Assembly: GCF_002902345.1 (NCBI RefSeq)
Contig: NZ_PPQB01000010.1
Span: 409,096-473,095 of the forward strand
Direction: 5' to 3'
Length of the DNA stretch: 64,000 nt
DNA from: Staphylococcus arlettae
GTDB taxonomy: Bacteria > Bacillota > Bacilli > Staphylococcales > Staphylococcaceae
A program made the position numbers and the translations under genes. Of the stretch, positions 1 through 10,287 are shown in pieces (position 1 is the stretch's first letter; every line of letters begins with the position of its first letter). Below the pieces are notes generated by a model. It made no database searches, was not told where the DNA came from, and saw nothing but the letters and a program-made list of their open reading frames with translations.

Positions 1-1
1 G

Positions 2-967
2 ACAATGGTACAAGCGATTAATAATGCGCTTAAAACTGAATTACAAAACGACGAGAACGTTTTACTTTTCGGTGAAGACGTTGGTGTTAACGGTGGTGTT
101 TTCCGTGTAACTGAAGGGTTACAAAAAGAATTTGGTGAAGACCGTGTATTCGACACACCATTAGCAGAATCAGGTATCGGCGGTTTAGCATTAGGCTTAA
201 CATTAGAAGGATACCGTCCTGTTATGGAAATCCAATTCTTAGGTTTCGTATTTGAAGTGTTCGATTCAGTAGCAGGTCAAATCGCACGTCACCGTTTCCG
301 TTCAGGTAACTCAAAACAAGCACCAGTAACAATTCGTGCACCTTTTGGTGGTGGTGTACATACACCAGAATTGCACGCAGATAACTTAGAAGGTATTTTA
401 GCTCAATCACCAGGATTAAAAGTGGTTATCCCATCAAATCCATATGACGCTAAAGGATTATTAATTTCTGCTATTAGAAGTAATGACCCAATTGTTTATT
501 TAGAACACATGAAATTATATCGTTCATTCCGTGATGAAGTACCGGAAGAAGAATACACAATTGATATCGGCAAAGCTAGCGTAAAACAAGAAGGTAACGA
601 TATTACTTTAATTGCTTATGGTGCAATGGTTCAAGAATCATTAAAAGCAGCAGAAGAATTAGAAAAAGAAGGTTATTCAGTCGAAGTTATTGACTTACGT
701 ACTGTACAACCTATCGATATCGAAACATTAGTAGCTTCAGTTGAAAAAACAGGACGCGCAGTTGTAGTTCAAGAAGCTCAACGTCAAGCTGGTGTTGGTG
801 CTACAGTAGCATCTGAATTAGCAGAACGTGCTATCTTATCATTAGAAGCACCTATTGCTCGAGTAGCTGCAGCAGATACTGTATATCCATTCACACAAGC
901 GGAAAATGTTTGGTTACCAAATAAAAACGATATCATTGAAAAAGCTAAGGCAACTTTAGAATTTTAA
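2..967 (+). CDS. pdhB: Pyruvate dehydrogenase E1 component, beta subunit (5' end cut by window)
   Basis: With E1 alpha this subunit decarboxylates pyruvate and passes the acetyl group to lipoyl-E2 in the cytosolic pyruvate dehydrogenase complex. The GEDVG and PLAES segments near the N-terminus and the [14 protein letters not shown] region of the C-terminal transketolase fold are typical of E1 beta. The frame is open to the left edge (codon ACA at 2-4). Staphylococcal E1 beta begins a few residues upstream of the ATG at 5, so that ATG is probably internal and the true start lies outside. pdhC follows after a 142-base gap. Identification is firm from the near full-length match (about 325 residues in the family) and the order pdhB-pdhC-pdhD. 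Confidence 0.96.
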   Translation, partial: TMVQAINNALKTELQNDENVLLFGEDVGVNGGVFRVTEGLQKEFGEDRVFDTPLAESGIGGLALGLTLEGYRPVMEIQFLGFVFEVFDSVAGQIARHRFRSGNSKQAPVTIRAPFGGGVHTPELHADNLEGILAQSPGLKVVIPSNPYDAKGLLISAIRSNDPIVYLEHMKLYRSFRDEVPEEEYTIDIGKASVKQEGNDITLIAYGAMVQESLKAAEELEKEGYSVEVIDLRTVQPIDIETLVASVEKTGRAVVVQEAQRQAGVGATVASELAERAILSLEAPIARVAAADTVYPFTQAENVWLPNKNDIIEKAKATLEF

Positions 968-976
968 TTATTACTT

Positions 977-1063
977 AGAGACGAAGTAGATAAGTTAATT
1001 TAATTACTACTTCGTTCTGAGATTAATATAATTTGTGCTAAGCTATAGATACAGCTTAGTCAC
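977..1063 (+). other. Two hairpins in the pdhB-pdhC gap
   Basis: The gap between pdhB and pdhC contains a 9-bp perfect stem (981-989 with 1007-1015, AT-rich loop) and a second stem TAAGCT/AGCTTA (1039-1044 with 1053-1058) flanked by GTG/CAC. Neither is followed by a T run, so they are not simple intrinsic terminators. They could be RNA processing or stability elements that set the ratio of E1 to E2/E3, which is inference. Confidence 0.5.
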
Positions 1064-1109
1064 ATTTATCATAAGAAAACTTAAAATGAAATCTTAGGAG
1101 GATAATAAC

Positions 1110-2399
1110 GTGGCATTTGAATTTAAATTACCCGATATTGGTGAAGGTATCCACGAAGGCGAAATCGTAAAATGGTTTGTAAAAGCTGGAGATCAAATCG
1201 AAGAAGATGACGTTTTAGCTGAAGTACAAAACGACAAATCAGTTGTAGAAATTCCGTCTCCTGTTAGTGGGACTATTGAAGAGGTTCTTGTTGATGAAGG
1301 AACTGTAGCAGTCGTAGGTGATACGATTGTTAAAATCGACGCACCTGATGCAGAAGAGATGCAATTTAAAGGTAGCGACGAAGATTCATCTGAAGAATCA
1401 GCACCTGCTGAAGAAGAAAGCAAAGAAGAAGCACCAGTAGCATCTGCTTCATCTGATGAAGATGTAGATGAAAGTAAACGTGTTAAAGCTATGCCTTCAG
1501 TACGTAAATATGCGCGTGAAAAAGGCGTTAACATTAAAGCCGTTTCTGCTTCAGGTAAAAACGGTCGCGTAACGAAAGAAGACATTGATGCACACTTAAG
1601 TGGTGATACACAAGCTTCTAACGAAAGTGCTGCTCAAGAAACAACTGAAGCAACATCAACTTCAGGACAATCAACTGCAGTATCAACAGAAGGTGAGTTC
1701 CCAGAAACAACTGAAAAAATCCCTGCTATGCGTAAAGCTATCGCAAAAGCAATGGTTAATTCTAAACACACTGCACCACACGTAACATTAATGGATGAAA
1801 TTGATGTTCAAGAATTATGGGATCACCGTAAAAAATTCAAAGAAGTTGCAGCTGAACAAGGTACTAAATTAACTTTCTTACCTTATGTAGTTAAAGCATT
1901 AGTTTCAGCACTTAAGAAATACCCAGCATTAAATACTTCATTTAATGAAGAAGCTGGCGAAATTGTACACAAACATTATTGGAACATCGGTATCGCAGCT
2001 GACACTGATAGAGGTTTACTTGTACCAGTTGTTAAAAATGCTGACCGTAAATCAATGTTCGCTATTTCAGATGAAATTAATGAACTTGCTGTTAAAGCAC
2101 GTGATGGTAAATTAGCACCAGATGAAATGAAAGGTGCTACATGTACAATTAGTAATATCGGTTCAGCTGGTGGACAATGGTTCACACCAGTTATCAATCA
2201 CCCAGAAGTTGCAATTTTAGGTATTGGCCGTATTGCACAAAAACCTATCGTAAAAGATGGCGAAATTGTTGCAGCACCAGTATTGTCATTATCATTAAGT
2301 TTTGACCATAGACAAATTGATGGTGCAACAGGACAAAACGCAATGAACCATATTAAACGATTATTAAATAATCCAGAATTATTATTAATGGAGGGGTAA
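1110..2399 (+). CDS. pdhC: Dihydrolipoamide acetyltransferase, E2 of pyruvate dehydrogenase
   Basis: E2 core of the pyruvate dehydrogenase complex, moving acetyl groups from E1 to CoA on a swinging lipoyl arm. Order of domains in 429 residues: one lipoyl domain (residues 1-77, lipoyl-lysine in NDKSVVEI at K43), an Ala/Glu/Ser-rich linker, a peripheral E1/E3-binding domain (about 128-163, [12 protein letters not shown]), a second linker, and the catalytic acetyltransferase domain from about 200 with the active-site motif FDHRQIDGA near the C-terminus. Start is GTG at 1110, preceded by AGGAGG. A single lipoyl domain is usual for Gram-positive PDH. It is 3 bases from pdhD. Confidence 0.97.
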   Translation: MAFEFKLPDIGEGIHEGEIVKWFVKAGDQIEEDDVLAEVQNDKSVVEIPSPVSGTIEEVLVDEGTVAVVGDTIVKIDAPDAEEMQFKGSDEDSSEESAPAEEESKEEAPVASASSDEDVDESKRVKAMPSVRKYAREKGVNIKAVSASGKNGRVTKEDIDAHLSGDTQASNESAAQETTEATSTSGQSTAVSTEGEFPETTEKIPAMRKAIAKAMVNSKHTAPHVTLMDEIDVQELWDHRKKFKEVAAEQGTKLTFLPYVVKALVSALKKYPALNTSFNEEAGEIVHKHYWNIGIAADTDRGLLVPVVKNADRKSMFAISDEINELAVKARDGKLAPDEMKGATCTISNIGSAGGQWFTPVINHPEVAILGIGRIAQKPIVKDGEIVAAPVLSLSLSFDHRQIDGATGQNAMNHIKRLLNNPELLLMEG

Positions 2400-2402
2400 A
2401 AC

Positions 2403-3809
2403 ATGGTAGTTGGAGATTTCCCAATTGAAACAGATACTATAGTCATTGGAGCAGGACCAGGGGGTTACGTTGCAGCAATTCGTGCAGCACAATTAGGTCA
2501 AAAAGTGACAATCGTAGAAAAAGGCGAATTAGGCGGCGTTTGTTTAAACGTTGGTTGTATTCCTTCTAAAGCATTGTTACATGCTTCACACCGTTATGAT
2601 GAAGTTCAAAAATCAGAAAATTTAGGTGTTATTGCTGAAGGCGTATCACTTAAATTTGATAAAGTTCAAGAATTCAAACAATCAGTTGTTAAAAAATTAA
2701 CTGGTGGTGTTGAAGGTCTATTAAAAGGTAACAAAGTTGAAATTGTTAAAGGTGAAGCTTACTTCGTAGATAACAACAGTTTACGTGTTATGGACGAAAA
2801 GAGTGCACAAACTTATAATTTCAAAAATGCAATTATTGCTACTGGATCAAGACCTATTGAAATTCCTAACTTTAAATTTGGTAACCGTGTTATTGATTCA
2901 ACAGGTGCTTTAAACTTACAAGAAGTACCAGGCAAACTTGTTGTTGTTGGTGGCGGTTATATTGGTTCTGAATTAGGAACTGCTTTTGCTAACTTCGGTT
3001 CAGAAGTTACAATCTTAGAAGGTGCAAAAGACATCTTAGGCGGTTTCGAAAAACAAATGACTCAACCTGTTAAAAAAGGTATGAAAGAAAAAGGTGTAGA
3101 AATCGTTACTGAAGCGATGGCTAAATCTGCTGAAGAAACAGAAAATGGCGTAACTGTTACTTATGAAGCTAAAGGCGAAGAGCAAACAATCGAAGCTGAC
3201 TATGTTTTAGTAACTGTAGGTCGTCGTCCAAACACTGATGAGCTTGGATTAGAAGAGCTAGGTGTTAAATTCGCGGACCGCGGATTAATTGAAGTAGACA
3301 AACAAAGCCGTACATCAATTAGTAATATCTTTGCAATTGGTGATATCGTACCTGGTTTACCACTTGCACATAAAGCAAGTTATGAAGCAAAAGTAGCAGC
3401 TGAAGTTATTTCAGGTGAAGCTTCTGAAGTAGACTACATCGGTATGCCTGCTGTATGTTTCACTGAGCCAGAACTAGCACAAGTAGGTTACACTGAACAA
3501 CAAGCAAAAGATGAAGGCTTAGAAGTTAAAGCTTCAAAATTCCCTTATGCAGCAAATGGTCGTGCGTTATCATTAGATGATACAACTGGATTTGTTAAAT
3601 TATTAACATTAAAAGAAGATGATACATTAGTAGGTGCACAAGTAGTAGGTACTGGCGCTTCTGATATCATTTCTGAATTAGGTTTAGCAATTGAATCTGG
3701 TATGAATGCTGAAGACTTATCATTAACAATACATGCTCACCCAACATTAGGTGAAATGTCTATGGAAGCTGCTGAAAAAGCATTAGGATTACCAATTCAT
3801 ACAATGTAA
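2403..3809 (+). CDS. pdhD: Dihydrolipoamide dehydrogenase, E3
   Basis: FAD flavoenzyme that reoxidises dihydrolipoamide with NAD+ for the PDH complex and probably for other 2-oxo acid dehydrogenases or the glycine cleavage system. Seen: N-terminal FAD site GAGPGG, redox disulfide CLNVGC (Cys47 and Cys52), NAD site [13 protein letters not shown], second FAD motif NIFAIGDI, and the C-terminal His-Glu motif HAHPTLGE of the dimer active site. Its 468 residues match the family. The ATG is 3 bases after the pdhC stop and the SD (GGAGGGG) lies in the end of pdhC, so translation is probably coupled. Confidence 0.97.
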   Translation: MVVGDFPIETDTIVIGAGPGGYVAAIRAAQLGQKVTIVEKGELGGVCLNVGCIPSKALLHASHRYDEVQKSENLGVIAEGVSLKFDKVQEFKQSVVKKLTGGVEGLLKGNKVEIVKGEAYFVDNNSLRVMDEKSAQTYNFKNAIIATGSRPIEIPNFKFGNRVIDSTGALNLQEVPGKLVVVGGGYIGSELGTAFANFGSEVTILEGAKDILGGFEKQMTQPVKKGMKEKGVEIVTEAMAKSAEETENGVTVTYEAKGEEQTIEADYVLVTVGRRPNTDELGLEELGVKFADRGLIEVDKQSRTSISNIFAIGDIVPGLPLAHKASYEAKVAAEVISGEASEVDYIGMPAVCFTEPELAQVGYTEQQAKDEGLEVKASKFPYAANGRALSLDDTTGFVKLLTLKEDDTLVGAQVVGTGASDIISELGLAIESGMNAEDLSLTIHAHPTLGEMSMEAAEKALGLPIHTM

Positions 3810-3864
3810 TTAACGTTAATATTTATTAAGATGTTATTAGCTTTAGAAACGTATTAACTATTTG

Positions 3865-3919
3865 GGGCGGGACTATGGAATCAAATTAATATAATTTGGT
3901 TACTATCCCGCTCTTTTTA
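3865..3919 (+). terminator. Terminator of the pdh operon
   Basis: A long imperfect hairpin (GGGCGGGACTAT paired with ATAGTCCCGCTC-like sequence, inner arms AAATT/AATTT) is followed by TTTTTAT. It lies 55 bases after the pdhD stop and just before the UPF0223 gene. Confidence 0.8.
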
Positions 3920-3943
3920 TATTAAAAATAAAGTGGTGATTAC

Positions 3944-4222
3944 ATGGAATATGAATATCCTATTGATTTAGATTGGTCAAATGATGAAATGATGACAGTA
4001 GTGTCTTTTTTTAATGCAGTAGAAGCATTTTATGAAAATAAAGTACAACGAGAAACACTCTTAGCGAGATATCAACAATTTAAAAAAATTGTTCCTGGTA
4101 AAGCTGAGGAAAAACAAATATTTAAAAGTTTTGAACAAAGTAGTGGCTACAGTAGTTATCATGCTGTAAAACACGCTCAAACAGCAACTGATCAACAGTT
4201 TGTTAGTGACAACACGAAATAA
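3944..4222 (+). CDS. UPF0223 family small cytosolic protein
   Basis: A 92-residue acidic protein beginning [12 protein letters not shown], characteristic of the UPF0223 family (YktA-type) found next to pdhD in staphylococci. No catalytic motif or membrane segment is visible. Function is unknown. The ATG at 3944 has a GGTGAT-type SD. It has its own downstream hairpin and so is probably a single-gene unit. Confidence 0.85.
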   Translation: MEYEYPIDLDWSNDEMMTVVSFFNAVEAFYENKVQRETLLARYQQFKKIVPGKAEEKQIFKSFEQSSGYSSYHAVKHAQTATDQQFVSDNTK

Positions 4223-4235
4223 CTATTGTCTTAAG

Positions 4236-4306
4236 AGCTATATTTTGGTATTTTTATAAAGCGTTACATAAATGCGTTATAAAATAGACCAAAATATAGC
4301 TTTTTT
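4236..4306 (+). terminator. Terminator after UPF0223 gene
   Basis: AGCTATATTTTGGT at 4236-4249 pairs perfectly with ACCAAAATATAGCT at 4288-4301, followed by six T. The loop is long and itself contains an inverted repeat (GCGTTA/ TAACGC-type). Confidence 0.85.
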
Positions 4307-4596
4307 AATTTGCTAATAATGACACAGCTAATACTCAAAAATATTATCTTACTACTGATAGATGCAACATGGGACATAACCTATAACAGAATGGTATATA
4401 GTAAATAATGTGTCTTATAAATTGAGCCATGCAGTATATAAATGAATGTGACATTAAACTTAAACTATTTATAATGAGTGACAACTTAGCACTATAAAGT
4501 AAAATAAAGTCTCTATGTAGGGGCGGTTATATGAAAGCAAAGTAATGTTGTTTGTTTTCTAACCAGCTCCTTTCTATTATTTGAGGAGGAAAGTAA
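4307..4596. other. Non-coding stretch upstream of potA
   Basis: No plausible gene was seen between the UPF0223 terminator and potA. It holds the potA promoter (4448-4475) and, just before the potA SD, a GC-containing hairpin at about 4520-4573 in which GGGGCGGTTA can pair with TAACCAGCTCC, followed by a TTTC stretch. That hairpin could attenuate pot transcription. S. aureus has, to my knowledge, an XRE-type regulator gene at this position, and nothing like it remains here. Confidence 0.55.
4448..4475 (+). promoter_or_regulatory. Promoter of potABCD
   Basis: GTGACA (-35 at 4448-4453), 16-base spacer, TATAAT (-10 at 4470-4475). About 120 bases of leader separate it from the potA GTG start. Confidence 0.6.
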
Positions 4597-5691
4597 GTGA
4601 ACCCTTTATTATCATTTCAATCTGTTAGTAAAGCTTATAATGACGAAAAAATATTGGATGGAATAGATTTACAAATTGAATCAGGACATTTTTATACTTT
4701 ACTAGGACCTTCAGGTTGTGGTAAAACAACAATTTTAAAACTGATTGCTGGATTTGAACAACCTGATGACGGTACTATAATCTATCAAAATCAAGCTATA
4801 ACAGCGCTACCTCCAAATAAGCGAAAAGTGAATACGGTATTTCAAGATTATGCATTGTTTCCGCATTTAAATGTTTTTGAAAATGTTGCTTTTGGCTTAC
4901 GAGTTAAGAAAAAAGACAAACAAACCATTGCTCAAAAAGTAAAAGAAGCATTAGCTTTAGTAAAGTTAACAGGTTATGAACAAAAGAATATTGCAGATAT
5001 GAGTGGGGGACAAAAACAACGTGTTGCAATCGCGCGTGCAATTGTAAATGAACCTGAAATTTTATTGTTAGATGAATCATTATCAGCATTGGATTTAAAA
5101 CTGCGTACTCAAATGCAATATGAGTTGAGAGATATTCAAGCTCGCTTAGGCATTACTTTTGTTTTCGTGACACATGATCAGGAAGAAGCATTGGCATTGA
5201 GTGATTATATATTTGTTATGAAAGATGGTAAAATTCAACAATTTGGGACGCCGACTGATATATATGATGAACCCGTAAACCGTTTTGTTGCTGATTTTAT
5301 TGGGGAATCTAATATTATTCCGGGAACAATGGTACAAGATTATGTAGTAAATATTTATGGCCAGAATTTTGATTGTGTAGATATGGGGATTACACCTGAT
5401 AGACAAGTAGAAGTTGTAATTCGCCCAGAAGATATAATTTTATCATCTCTCGAACAAGGCTTGTTTGAAGTGACAGTTGATTCAATGTTATTTAGAGGTG
5501 TACATTATGAAATTTGTTGTATAGATAGAAAGGGTTATGAATGGGTTATTCATTCAACTAAAAAGGCCGAACTTGGTGCTAAAGTAGGCTTGTATTTTGA
5601 ACCTGAAGCGATACATATTATGGTACCAGGAGAAAGTGAAGCTGAATTTGATAAACGTATCGATAGCTATGAGGACTCAACACATGCGTAA
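4597..5691 (+). CDS. potA: Spermidine/putrescine ABC importer, ATP-binding subunit
   Basis: ATPase that powers polyamine import through PotB/PotC. ABC domain in the first ~240 residues: Walker [11 protein letters not shown]-loop [10 protein letters not shown], signature MSGGQKQR, Walker B EILLLDE, switch His in FVTHDQEEA. The D-loop region reads ESLSALD where EPLSALD is usual. The C-terminal 120 residues form the TOBE regulatory domain (VVIRPEDI). Total 364 residues, normal for PotA. Start is GTG at 4597 with an AGGAGG SD six bases upstream. potB overlaps its end by 8 bases. Confidence 0.95.
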   Translation: MNPLLSFQSVSKAYNDEKILDGIDLQIESGHFYTLLGPSGCGKTTILKLIAGFEQPDDGTIIYQNQAITALPPNKRKVNTVFQDYALFPHLNVFENVAFGLRVKKKDKQTIAQKVKEALALVKLTGYEQKNIADMSGGQKQRVAIARAIVNEPEILLLDESLSALDLKLRTQMQYELRDIQARLGITFVFVTHDQEEALALSDYIFVMKDGKIQQFGTPTDIYDEPVNRFVADFIGESNIIPGTMVQDYVVNIYGQNFDCVDMGITPDRQVEVVIRPEDIILSSLEQGLFEVTVDSMLFRGVHYEICCIDRKGYEWVIHSTKKAELGAKVGLYFEPEAIHIMVPGESEAEFDKRIDSYEDSTHA

Positions 5692-6487
5692 TATAAGTCG
5701 TTGGTTGTTTGTACCATATATTTTATGGATGTTACTGTTTATTATTGTCCCTATATTATTACTTGTGTATTTTTCATTTGTAGATTTAGATGGTCATTTT
5801 AGTTTGACCAATTATCAACAAATTTTGTCTTCACGTTATCTTATAATGTTTTGGGAGTCTATTTTGTACGCTTCACTAATAACACTCATTACGTTAGCTA
5901 TTAGTTATCCTGCTGCCTATTTTATACGTGGTTCCAAATGGCAAAACTTATGGCTGCTAATTTTAATTATTCCAACTTGGATAAATTTACTTCTTAAGAC
6001 TTATGCATTTATAGGATTATTCAGTCATGATGGTATTATCAATCAAATATTAACTTTTTTACATTTACCTAAAGCAGATCTCTTATTTACTGCACCTGCT
6101 TTCTTAATTGTAGCAAGTTATATTTACATTCCATTTATGATTTTACCTATTTTCAATAGTATGAAAGATATACCAACTAATATTTTACAAGCTGCTAGTG
6201 ATTTAGGAGCTAGCCCGATAGTTAGATTTACAAAAGTAATTCTACCGTTAACTAAGCAAGGTATTCTTACAGGGGTACAAGTTACGTTTATTCCTGCTTT
6301 ATCTTTGTTTATGATTACACGATTAATTGCAGGTAACAAAGTCATTAACATTGGTACATCAATTGAAGAGCAATTTTTAGTAATTCAAAATTACGGTATG
6401 GGTTCGACGATAGCTATCGGTTTGCTCGTGTTTATGGCTTTAATATTAGTTATGACAAATAAAAAATCTTCAGAAAGAAAAGAGTGA
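5684..6487 (+). CDS. potB: Spermidine/putrescine ABC importer, permease
   Basis: Integral membrane permease of the polyamine importer. The start chosen is the ATG at 5684 (MRNISRWLF), which gives a 267-residue protein beginning just before the first transmembrane segment. A longer open frame to 5597 would run deep into potA and is unlikely. About six hydrophobic segments, with the ABC-permease EAA-like loop [13 protein letters not shown] before the fifth. The stop overlaps the potC start (GTGA), so the operon is translationally coupled. Confidence 0.94.
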   Translation: MRNISRWLFVPYILWMLLFIIVPILLLVYFSFVDLDGHFSLTNYQQILSSRYLIMFWESILYASLITLITLAISYPAAYFIRGSKWQNLWLLILIIPTWINLLLKTYAFIGLFSHDGIINQILTFLHLPKADLLFTAPAFLIVASYIYIPFMILPIFNSMKDIPTNILQAASDLGASPIVRFTKVILPLTKQGILTGVQVTFIPALSLFMITRLIAGNKVINIGTSIEEQFLVIQNYGMGSTIAIGLLVFMALILVMTNKKSSERKE

Positions 6488-7290
6488 ATCATATGAAATG
6501 GTATGGCAAGTTATATATTGGTATTTTAATAGGCATTTTATACATACCTATTATATTTTTGATGGTGTATTCATTTAATTCTGCCGGCAATATGATCCAT
6601 TTTGAAGGGTTTACCTTAGAACATTATCAAGCTTTGTTTCACAATAATAAACTGCTATCTGTAATTTTTAATACAATAGCAATTGCTTTAATTGCTGCTG
6701 CTATCTCTACTGTTATTGGTACGATGGGGGCGATTGGTTTATACCATTTGAGAAATAAGCAATTAAAAGTTTCCTTATTGACTTTGAATAATGTCTTGAT
6801 GGTATCTTCTGATGTCGTAATTGGCGCTTCATTTTTAATCATGTTTACGACAATAGGGCACTTTACAGGGTTAGGATTAGGTTTTACTACTGTGTTAATT
6901 TCTCATATCGCATTTTGTATACCAATCGTAGTAATTATAGTGCTACCAAGACTATACGAAATGAATAGTAATATGATTCGTGCAGCTAGAGATTTAGGTG
7001 CTACTGATTATCAAGTGTTAAGCAAAGTGATGTTACCACAGTTATTTCCTGGTATTTTAGCAGGTTTTTTTATGGCATTAACGTACTCCTTAGATGATTT
7101 TACAGTAAGTTTTTTTGTAACAGGTAATGGTTTTAGTGTATTATCAGTTGAAGTCTATGCCATGGCAAGAAAGGGCATTAGTATGGAAATTAACGCTATC
7201 TCTACCTTGCTCTTCGTAATTATTATAGTTGGGGTTATAGGTTATTACACTGTTCAAAATATAGTGACACGTAATCATCATCGAAAGTGA
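6484..7290 (+). CDS. potC: Spermidine/putrescine ABC importer, permease
   Basis: Second permease subunit, partner of PotB. Six transmembrane segments; the EAA loop reads AARDLGATDYQVLSKVMLP, contacting PotA. GTG at 6484 overlaps the potB stop; ATG at 6493 (MKWYGKLY) is an alternative start and would give 265 residues. Neither has a strong SD, in keeping with coupling to potB. Confidence 0.94.
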   Translation: MNHMKWYGKLYIGILIGILYIPIIFLMVYSFNSAGNMIHFEGFTLEHYQALFHNNKLLSVIFNTIAIALIAAAISTVIGTMGAIGLYHLRNKQLKVSLLTLNNVLMVSSDVVIGASFLIMFTTIGHFTGLGLGFTTVLISHIAFCIPIVVIIVLPRLYEMNSNMIRAARDLGATDYQVLSKVMLPQLFPGILAGFFMALTYSLDDFTVSFFVTGNGFSVLSVEVYAMARKGISMEINAISTLLFVIIIVGVIGYYTVQNIVTRNHHRK

Positions 7291-7301
7291 GGTATGGAAT
7301 C

Positions 7302-8375
7302 GTGAAATATGTGTTACAATTAATATTTACTGCTTTATTCGTTGGTCTATTAGCCCTATATATTAGTCATGAATTGACTACAGGAGATACAACTAAAAAG
7401 ACTGAAAAAATTAATGTTTATAACTGGGGAGAATATATCGATCCTGCATTAATTAAACAATTTGAACAACAGACAGGAATACAAGTAGTCTATGAAACAT
7501 TTGATTCCAATGAAGCAATGGAAGCTAAAATACGTAATGGCGGAACAAATTATGATGTTGTGTTCCCAAGTGACTATACTGTGCAAAAAATGACTAGAGA
7601 AAAATTATTATTACCAATTGACCATTCAAAAATACCAAACATTAAAAATCTTGATAAACATTATATGGATATGCCATTTGATCCAAAAAATCAATATTCT
7701 GTACCATATTTCTTTGGTACTGTGGGTATTATATATAATACCAAGGCATATCCTAATGATAATTTTACTTCATGGGAAAGTTTGTACAACCCAAAATATG
7801 AGGAAGATATTTTATTGGTTGATGGTGCACGGGAAATTATAGGATTATCTTTAAACAAATTAGGTTATAGTTTAAATGATAAGAATCCTCAACATTTACG
7901 ACAAGCAGAACAAGATTTAACACAATTAGCTCCTCAAATTAGAGGGGTAGTTGGTGATGAAGTAACTATGATGTTAGAACAACATGAAGCAAACATTGCG
8001 GTTGTATGGAGTGGTGTTGCAGCACCTATTATTCAAAATAATCCAGATTTTAATTACGTAGTCCCTAAAGAAGGGTCGAATTTGTGGTTCGATAATATGG
8101 CCATTCCTAAAACAGCACAAAATAAAGCAGGAGCTTATAAATTTATGAATTTCCTGTTAGATAAAAAAGTAAGTAAGCAAAATACTGAATGGGTAGGTTA
8201 TGCAACACCTAACAAACAAGCTCGAGAAGCATTACCCGAAGAAATTAGCGATGATCAACGTTTTTATCCTAATCGTACTACCCAAGAGCGTTTGGAAGTT
8301 TATGAAGATTTAGGACAGAAAACACTTAGTGAATATAACGAAAAATTCTTGAATTTTAAAATGTTATTAAAATAA
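7302..8375 (+). CDS. potD: Spermidine/putrescine-binding protein
   Basis: Extracellular polyamine receptor that hands substrate to PotBC. After a short N-terminal hydrophobic segment (VLQLIFTALFVGLLALYI) comes a type II periplasmic-binding fold with the family opening INVYNWGEYIDP. Acidic and aromatic residues typical of PotD (VWSGVAAPI, GSNLWFDNMAIP) are visible. No lipobox cysteine follows the hydrophobic segment, so it seems to be held by an uncleaved anchor rather than lipidated. GTG at 7302 is preferred because GAGGT lies 9-13 bases upstream; an in-frame GTG at 7287 overlaps potC. Confidence 0.93.
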   Translation: MKYVLQLIFTALFVGLLALYISHELTTGDTTKKTEKINVYNWGEYIDPALIKQFEQQTGIQVVYETFDSNEAMEAKIRNGGTNYDVVFPSDYTVQKMTREKLLLPIDHSKIPNIKNLDKHYMDMPFDPKNQYSVPYFFGTVGIIYNTKAYPNDNFTSWESLYNPKYEEDILLVDGAREIIGLSLNKLGYSLNDKNPQHLRQAEQDLTQLAPQIRGVVGDEVTMMLEQHEANIAVVWSGVAAPIIQNNPDFNYVVPKEGSNLWFDNMAIPKTAQNKAGAYKFMNFLLDKKVSKQNTEWVGYATPNKQAREALPEEISDDQRFYPNRTTQERLEVYEDLGQKTLSEYNEKFLNFKMLLK

Positions 8376-8447
8376 AGAAAGTTAGTAGTTATTTTCATTT
8401 GTTTTCGATATAATGATTTGACTAGTAATATAAGGAGTTGTAGATAC

Positions 8448-9599
8448 ATGTCAGGAGAGCAATATATGCAAGTTAGACGTCCTGTGAGTAGGTTGGCAGA
8501 AAAAGTATTAGGTTGGTTAAGTTGGGTATTTTTATTACTCTTAACAATTGCTACTATGTTTGTCGCCTTAGTTTCATTTAGCAGTGAAACGTCCATCCAA
8601 AACTTAGAAACTTCATTGAATGGTAATCAATTCATACAACAAATTTTAGCGAATAATAGTATGACAACAACACAAGCAGTTATTTGGTTACAAAATGGTA
8701 TATGGGCTGTAATTGTCTTTTTAATTGTATGTTTGTTGATTTCATTTTTAGCACTTATTTCAATGAATATTAGAATGTTATCTGGTTTCTTGTTTTTAAT
8801 TGCTACACTCATTACTTTGCCATTAGTGCTATTATTTGTAACACTAATTATTCCTGTATTATTTTTAATCGTATCGATTATGATGTTTGCAAGAAAAGAG
8901 AAAGTAGAAGCTATACCGGCTTATTATGGTTACGATGATGACTATGAAGATGACGTGTATGAACCTGCTAAAAAACGCAGAAACGGTAGAGTTCAACAAG
9001 AGACGACAGTTGAACCAGAGCCAGAACCAGAAGAACAACACAGTGAACCTGTTGAAGACGTCGAAGCAGATACAGAGAAAAACTCATTACGTCGTGGTGG
9101 ATATAGTTCAGAAGTAGCTCGACAAGTGAATGCTGATATAGCTGACGAAGAACCTCAAGTATTATCTAGACAAGCTAAATATAATTACAAAAAGAAAAAA
9201 GATGATAATACGCATGATGATGATTTTGGTCAAGTAAGCAGTGTCTACGGTGAAGGTAATGACGATTATGTATCTCAAGAAGAACAGAAAAAACAAGAAG
9301 AAATGCAACGTCAACAAGCCGAAGAAGAGCGTCGTAAACAGCAGGAAGCGGAAGAAAAGGCTCGCATAAAACAAGAGAAAGCAGAAGAAGCCCAAAGATT
9401 AAAACAGGAAAAGGCAGAGGAAAAATCTCGTATTAAAGAAGAAAAGAAAGAACGTAAAAAACGTATTAAAGAAAAACGCAAACAACAACCAAGTGCAGTG
9501 GCACAACGTAGAATGAACTATGAAGAACGTAAAAAAGTGACATCACAAGATGTTGATAATCAAGCTGAAGATACTCAGCAAGATGAAAAGGAAAAATAA
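8448..9599 (+). CDS. auxA: AuxA-like membrane auxiliary factor for envelope integrity
   Basis: 383 residues: cytoplasmic N-terminus, about four membrane segments in the first 140 residues (first at about 20-43, an outside loop of about 45 residues, then a cluster), a strongly acidic cytoplasmic stretch, and a Lys/Glu-rich C-terminal region (about 280-345, repeats of KQEKAEEK type) predicted to form a long charged helix or coiled coil. In S. aureus the gene after potD is auxA, linked to lipoteichoic acid stability and beta-lactam resistance. Assignment rests on position and architecture. Start ATG 8448 follows TAAGGAG; an upstream in-frame start at 8418 has no SD. Confidence 0.75.
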   Translation: MSGEQYMQVRRPVSRLAEKVLGWLSWVFLLLLTIATMFVALVSFSSETSIQNLETSLNGNQFIQQILANNSMTTTQAVIWLQNGIWAVIVFLIVCLLISFLALISMNIRMLSGFLFLIATLITLPLVLLFVTLIIPVLFLIVSIMMFARKEKVEAIPAYYGYDDDYEDDVYEPAKKRRNGRVQQETTVEPEPEPEEQHSEPVEDVEADTEKNSLRRGGYSSEVARQVNADIADEEPQVLSRQAKYNYKKKKDDNTHDDDFGQVSSVYGEGNDDYVSQEEQKKQEEMQRQQAEEERRKQQEAEEKARIKQEKAEEAQRLKQEKAEEKSRIKEEKKERKKRIKEKRKQQPSAVAQRRMNYEERKKVTSQDVDNQAEDTQQDEKEK

Positions 9600-9613
9600 T
9601 TTAATTACTCTTA

Positions 9614-9655
9614 AAAATAGCTACTTACATTATCTTATGTAAGTAGCTATTTTAT
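9614..9655 (+). terminator. Terminator after auxA
   Basis: AAAATAGCTACTTACAT (9614-9630) and its perfect complement (9637-9653) form a 17-bp stem with a 6-base loop, and the 3' arm ends in TTTTA. Confidence 0.88.
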
Positions 9656-9764
9656 GTTGTCATTGAAAACAATTTCGGTATTTTTTACAACTCGAATAAA
9701 TCGTACATGTTTGGGATTTTCTAAAAATTTGATAATATTAAAACGAGAGAAAGGATGAATAAGA

Positions 9765-10238
9765 ATGAAATTAAAAGCTGAAAAAATTATGGCTTGGATA
9801 GCTAATGGTTTAAGTATTTTATATGTGATAATTGTTATTTTTGGATTGTTCTTATTGAAGTCTAATACCCAAGAATTTCAAGCCATGTTTGATGAAATAA
9901 CACAGCAACAAGGACAAACTATATCTACCGATATGATGTATATGAGTTACATTATCCAAGTAGTGGCACTGGTGATAGTTAGTATTATTGCCATCATTGC
10001 AACATTGATTATGAAAGCTAATAGAGTTTTAGCGGCAAGTTTATTTATAGTTGTTGCAATTATAAGTTTGTTTGTTTCTAATTTAGTTGCTATGGTTTTA
10101 TGGCTTATTGTGGCAATTCGCTTATTTACAAAGAAAAAAAATAAAAATGATGGAACGAGGGGTCAGTTTACTAAAGAGAATTCATGGAACCCCGAAGAAG
10201 AGTTGAAAGATAAAAAGAATGATCCTTATATTTACTAA
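9765..10238 (+). CDS. DUF4064-type membrane protein
   Basis: 157-residue membrane protein with a first hydrophobic segment (about 10-28), an outside loop rich in Gln/Asp (about 30-60), then three closely spaced segments (about 62-125) and a charged cytoplasmic tail. The layout fits the DUF4064 family common in staphylococci, whose function is unknown. ATG at 9765 follows GAGAAAGGATG. It sits between auxA and a convergent gene, each separated by a terminator, so it is a single-gene unit. Confidence 0.7.
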   Translation: MKLKAEKIMAWIANGLSILYVIIVIFGLFLLKSNTQEFQAMFDEITQQQGQTISTDMMYMSYIIQVVALVIVSIIAIIATLIMKANRVLAASLFIVVAIISLFVSNLVAMVLWLIVAIRLFTKKKNKNDGTRGQFTKENSWNPEEELKDKKNDPYIY

Positions 10239-10240
10239 CA

Positions 10241-10275
10241 AAAAAACGCCAAGTGGTGAAGCACTTGGCGTTTTT
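10241..10275. terminator. Bidirectional terminator
   Basis: AAAACGCCAAGTG and CACTTGGCGTTTT form a GC-rich stem with a six-base loop, with A run on the left and T run on the right. It serves the rightward DUF4064 gene and the leftward DUF1054 gene. Confidence 0.9.
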
Positions 10276-10287
10276 CATTATGTAATA

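Noticed and set aside
1193..1585. 130-residue leftward ORF opposite pdhC
   Set aside because: Ser/Thr-rich shadow of the Ala/Glu/Ser linker codons on the other strand; no SD and pdhC is certain.
9162..9395. Leftward Phe/Leu-rich ORF opposite auxA
   Set aside because: It is the antisense of Lys/Glu-rich codons in the auxA tail, giving a false hydrophobic protein.
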